Both the position numbers and the translations under genes were made by a program. A DNA stretch of 6,234 nucleotides, from the NCBI GenBank assembly GCA_023428515.1, contig JAEYXI010000243.1, positions 1 to 6,234 on the forward strand, written 5' to 3'. This document shows, one piece after another, positions 4,777-6,234 of the stretch (position 1 is its first letter; each line of letters starts with the position of its first letter). This DNA comes from Pseudomonadota bacterium. GTDB taxonomy: Bacteria > Pseudomonadota > Alphaproteobacteria > Rhizobiales > Rhizobiaceae. The notes beneath the pieces are model-generated. The model had not been told where the DNA came from. It made no database searches and saw only the letters and a list, made by a program, of their open reading frames with translations.

Positions 4777-6234
4777 ATGCCGCCCATCCAGTCCGCCATC
4801 TCCCCTTCCTCCGACGCCTTCCGCGCCAATGCCGAGCGTATGAAGGCGTTGGTCGCCGACATCTCCGCCAAGGCCACGAGGGTCGAGCGCGGCGGCTCCG
4901 ACGAGGCGCGCGAACGCCACACCTCGCGCGGCAAGCTTTTGCCGCGCCAGCGCCTCGCGCAGCTCATCGACCCCGGATCGCCCTTTCTCGAGATCGGCCA
5001 GTTCGCGGCATGGGGCATGTATGACGACGACATCGCGTCGGCCGGCCTTATCGCCGGTGTCGGCCGCGTTTCCGGGCGCGAGGTGATGGTCGTCGTCAAC
5101 GACGCCACGGTGAAGGGCGGCACCTACTATCCGCTCACCGTGAAGAAGCATCTGCGCGCGCAGGAGATCGCGCTGCAGAACAATCTGCCCTGCATCTATC
5201 TCGTCGATTCCGGCGGCGCCAACCTGCCCAACCAGGACGAAGTGTTTCCCGACCGCGAGCATTTCGGGCGCATCTTCTTCAACCAGGCAACGATGAGCGC
5301 GGCCGGCATCCCGCAGATCGCCTGCGTCATGGGCTCCTGCACGGCCGGCGGCGCCTATGTGCCAGCGATGTCGGACGAGAGCGTCATCGTCCGCAACCAG
5401 GGCACCATCTTCCTCGGCGGCCCGCCGTTGGTGAAGGCCGCCACCGGCGAGGACGTGACTGCGGAAGAACTCGGCGGCGCGGAGGTCCACACGCGTCTTT
5501 CAGGCGTTGCCGACCATCTCGCCGAGGACGACGCGCATGCGCTGGCGATCGTCAGGCGCATCGTCGGAAACCTGAATCGGAAGAAGGCGATAGGGCTCGA
5601 TCTCAAGAAACCGATTCCGCCGCTTCATGCGCCGGATGAGATCTATGGCATCGTGCCGGAGGACACGCGAAAACCCTATGATGTCCGCGAGATCATCGCG
5701 CGCATCGTCGATGGCTCCGAGTTCGACGAGTTCAAGCAGAACTACGGCGCCACGCTTGTCACCGGCTTCGCGCATCTGATGGGCATGCCGGTTGGCATCA
5801 TCGCAAACAATGGTGTGCTTTTCTCCGAAAGCGCGCTCAAGGGCGCGCATTTCATCGAGCTCTGCTGCCAGCGCAAGATCCCGCTCGTCTTCCTGCAGAA
5901 CATCACCGGCTTCATGGTCGGCAGGAAGGCCGAGCAGGGCGGCATCGCGCGCGACGGCGCCAAGCTCGTCACGGCGGTCGCCACGGCGCAGGTGCCCAAG
6001 GTCACCATGATCGTCGGCGGCTCCTTCGGGGCAGGCAACTACGGCATGTGCGGCCGCGCGTTTGCGCCGCGCTTCCTCTGGATGTGGCCGAACGCCCGCA
6101 TCTCCGTCATGGGCGGCGAGCAGGCCGCGACCGTGCTGGCGCTCGTCAAGCGCGAGGGCATCGAGCGCAAGGGCGGCTCGTGGTCGTCGCAGGAAGAGGC
6201 CGAGTTCCGCGCGCCGATCCTCGAGAAATACGAG
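4777..6234 (+). CDS. liuB: Methylcrotonyl-CoA carboxylase, carboxyltransferase (beta) subunit, 3'-truncated by window edge
   Basis: The frame opens at ATG 4777 and is still open at the last base, giving 486 residues of a protein usually about 535 long. It transfers carboxyl from the carboxybiotin of the alpha subunit (liuD/mccA, not in the window) to 3-methylcrotonyl-CoA, making 3-methylglutaconyl-CoA in leucine catabolism. Visible landmarks are [14 protein letters not shown] (47-60), [18 protein letters not shown] (109-125), [20 protein letters not shown] (141-160), the N-lobe oxyanion region [16 protein letters not shown] (186-201), [14 protein letters not shown] (212-225) and the C-lobe [16 protein letters not shown] (414-429). 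The [14 protein letters not shown] segment separates MCC beta from propionyl- and acetyl-CoA carboxylase beta subunits. The start fits the family N-terminus ([15 protein letters not shown]) despite a poor SD. Synonyms: mccB, mccC2-like. It completes the step after liuA, from which it is separated by the GFA-like/tetR pair. Confidence 0.95.
   Translation, partial: MPPIQSAISPSSDAFRANAERMKALVADISAKATRVERGGSDEARERHTSRGKLLPRQRLAQLIDPGSPFLEIGQFAAWGMYDDDIASAGLIAGVGRVSGREVMVVVNDATVKGGTYYPLTVKKHLRAQEIALQNNLPCIYLVDSGGANLPNQDEVFPDREHFGRIFFNQATMSAAGIPQIACVMGSCTAGGAYVPAMSDESVIVRNQGTIFLGGPPLVKAATGEDVTAEELGGAEVHTRLSGVADHLAEDDAHALAIVRRIVGNLNRKKAIGLDLKKPIPPLHAPDEIYGIVPEDTRKPYDVREIIARIVDGSEFDEFKQNYGATLVTGFAHLMGMPVGIIANNGVLFSESALKGAHFIELCCQRKIPLVFLQNITGFMVGRKAEQGGIARDGAKLVTAVATAQVPKVTMIVGGSFGAGNYGMCGRAFAPRFLWMWPNARISVMGGEQAATVLALVKREGIERKGGSWSSQEEAEFRAPILEKYE

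Noticed and set aside
4516..5490. A 324-codon open frame on the - strand
   Set aside because: It is antisense to the end of tetR and the first half of liuB and shows no recognisable domain; a shadow of the GC-rich coding strand.

Overview
The window looks like a chromosomal stretch of a GC-rich alphaproteobacterium, most likely of the Rhizobiales (Mesorhizobium/Aminobacter-like). This is inferred from strong G/C preference at third codon positions, Shine-Dalgarno-led compact genes, and the general look of the proteins; no rRNA or other phylogenetic marker is present. It contains seven genes, two of them cut by the window edges. I see no tRNA, rRNA, CRISPR array, insertion sequence or other mobile element, and no gene-free stretch above 150 bases.

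Left part (1-2163): the 3' end of a HisC-like PLP aminotransferase on the + strand meets, stop to stop with one base between, a second fold-type I aminotransferase on the - strand. Upstream of that gene on the same strand lies a NUDIX hydrolase with a perfect Nudix box, so the two probably form a small - strand operon. In the 112-base gap between them, a perfect 7-bp inverted repeat pairs with the aminotransferase Shine-Dalgarno sequence, which could control its translation.

Right part (2229-6234): two leucine/isovalerate catabolism genes on the + strand, isovaleryl-CoA dehydrogenase (liuA/ivd) and the carboxyltransferase (beta) subunit of methylcrotonyl-CoA carboxylase (liuB/mccB, cut at the right edge). 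They catalyse consecutive steps: isovaleryl-CoA to 3-methylcrotonyl-CoA, then to 3-methylglutaconyl-CoA. The liuA gene carries an in-frame TAG at 3318-3320, exactly where the family has the Tyr of its conserved C-terminal YEIGAGTSEIRR motif. The rest of the tail is intact behind the stop and ends at 3389, so this is a recent nonsense mutation or a base-call error.

Between liuA and liuB lies a divergent pair, a GFA-like zinc-cysteine protein (- strand) and a TetR/AcrR-type repressor (+ strand). Their shared 65-base promoter region carries a near-perfect 24-bp palindrome, 20 and 21 bases from the two start codons, overlapping recognisable promoter hexamers: a self-contained regulatory module. 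I see no second copy of this operator near liuA or liuB, so direct control of leucine catabolism by this TetR is not supported, although read-through from tetR into liuB is possible.

I do not see an evident new multi-gene system. The points most worth following are the amber codon in liuA, the SD-masking hairpin, and the TetR operator module placed between two pathway genes.
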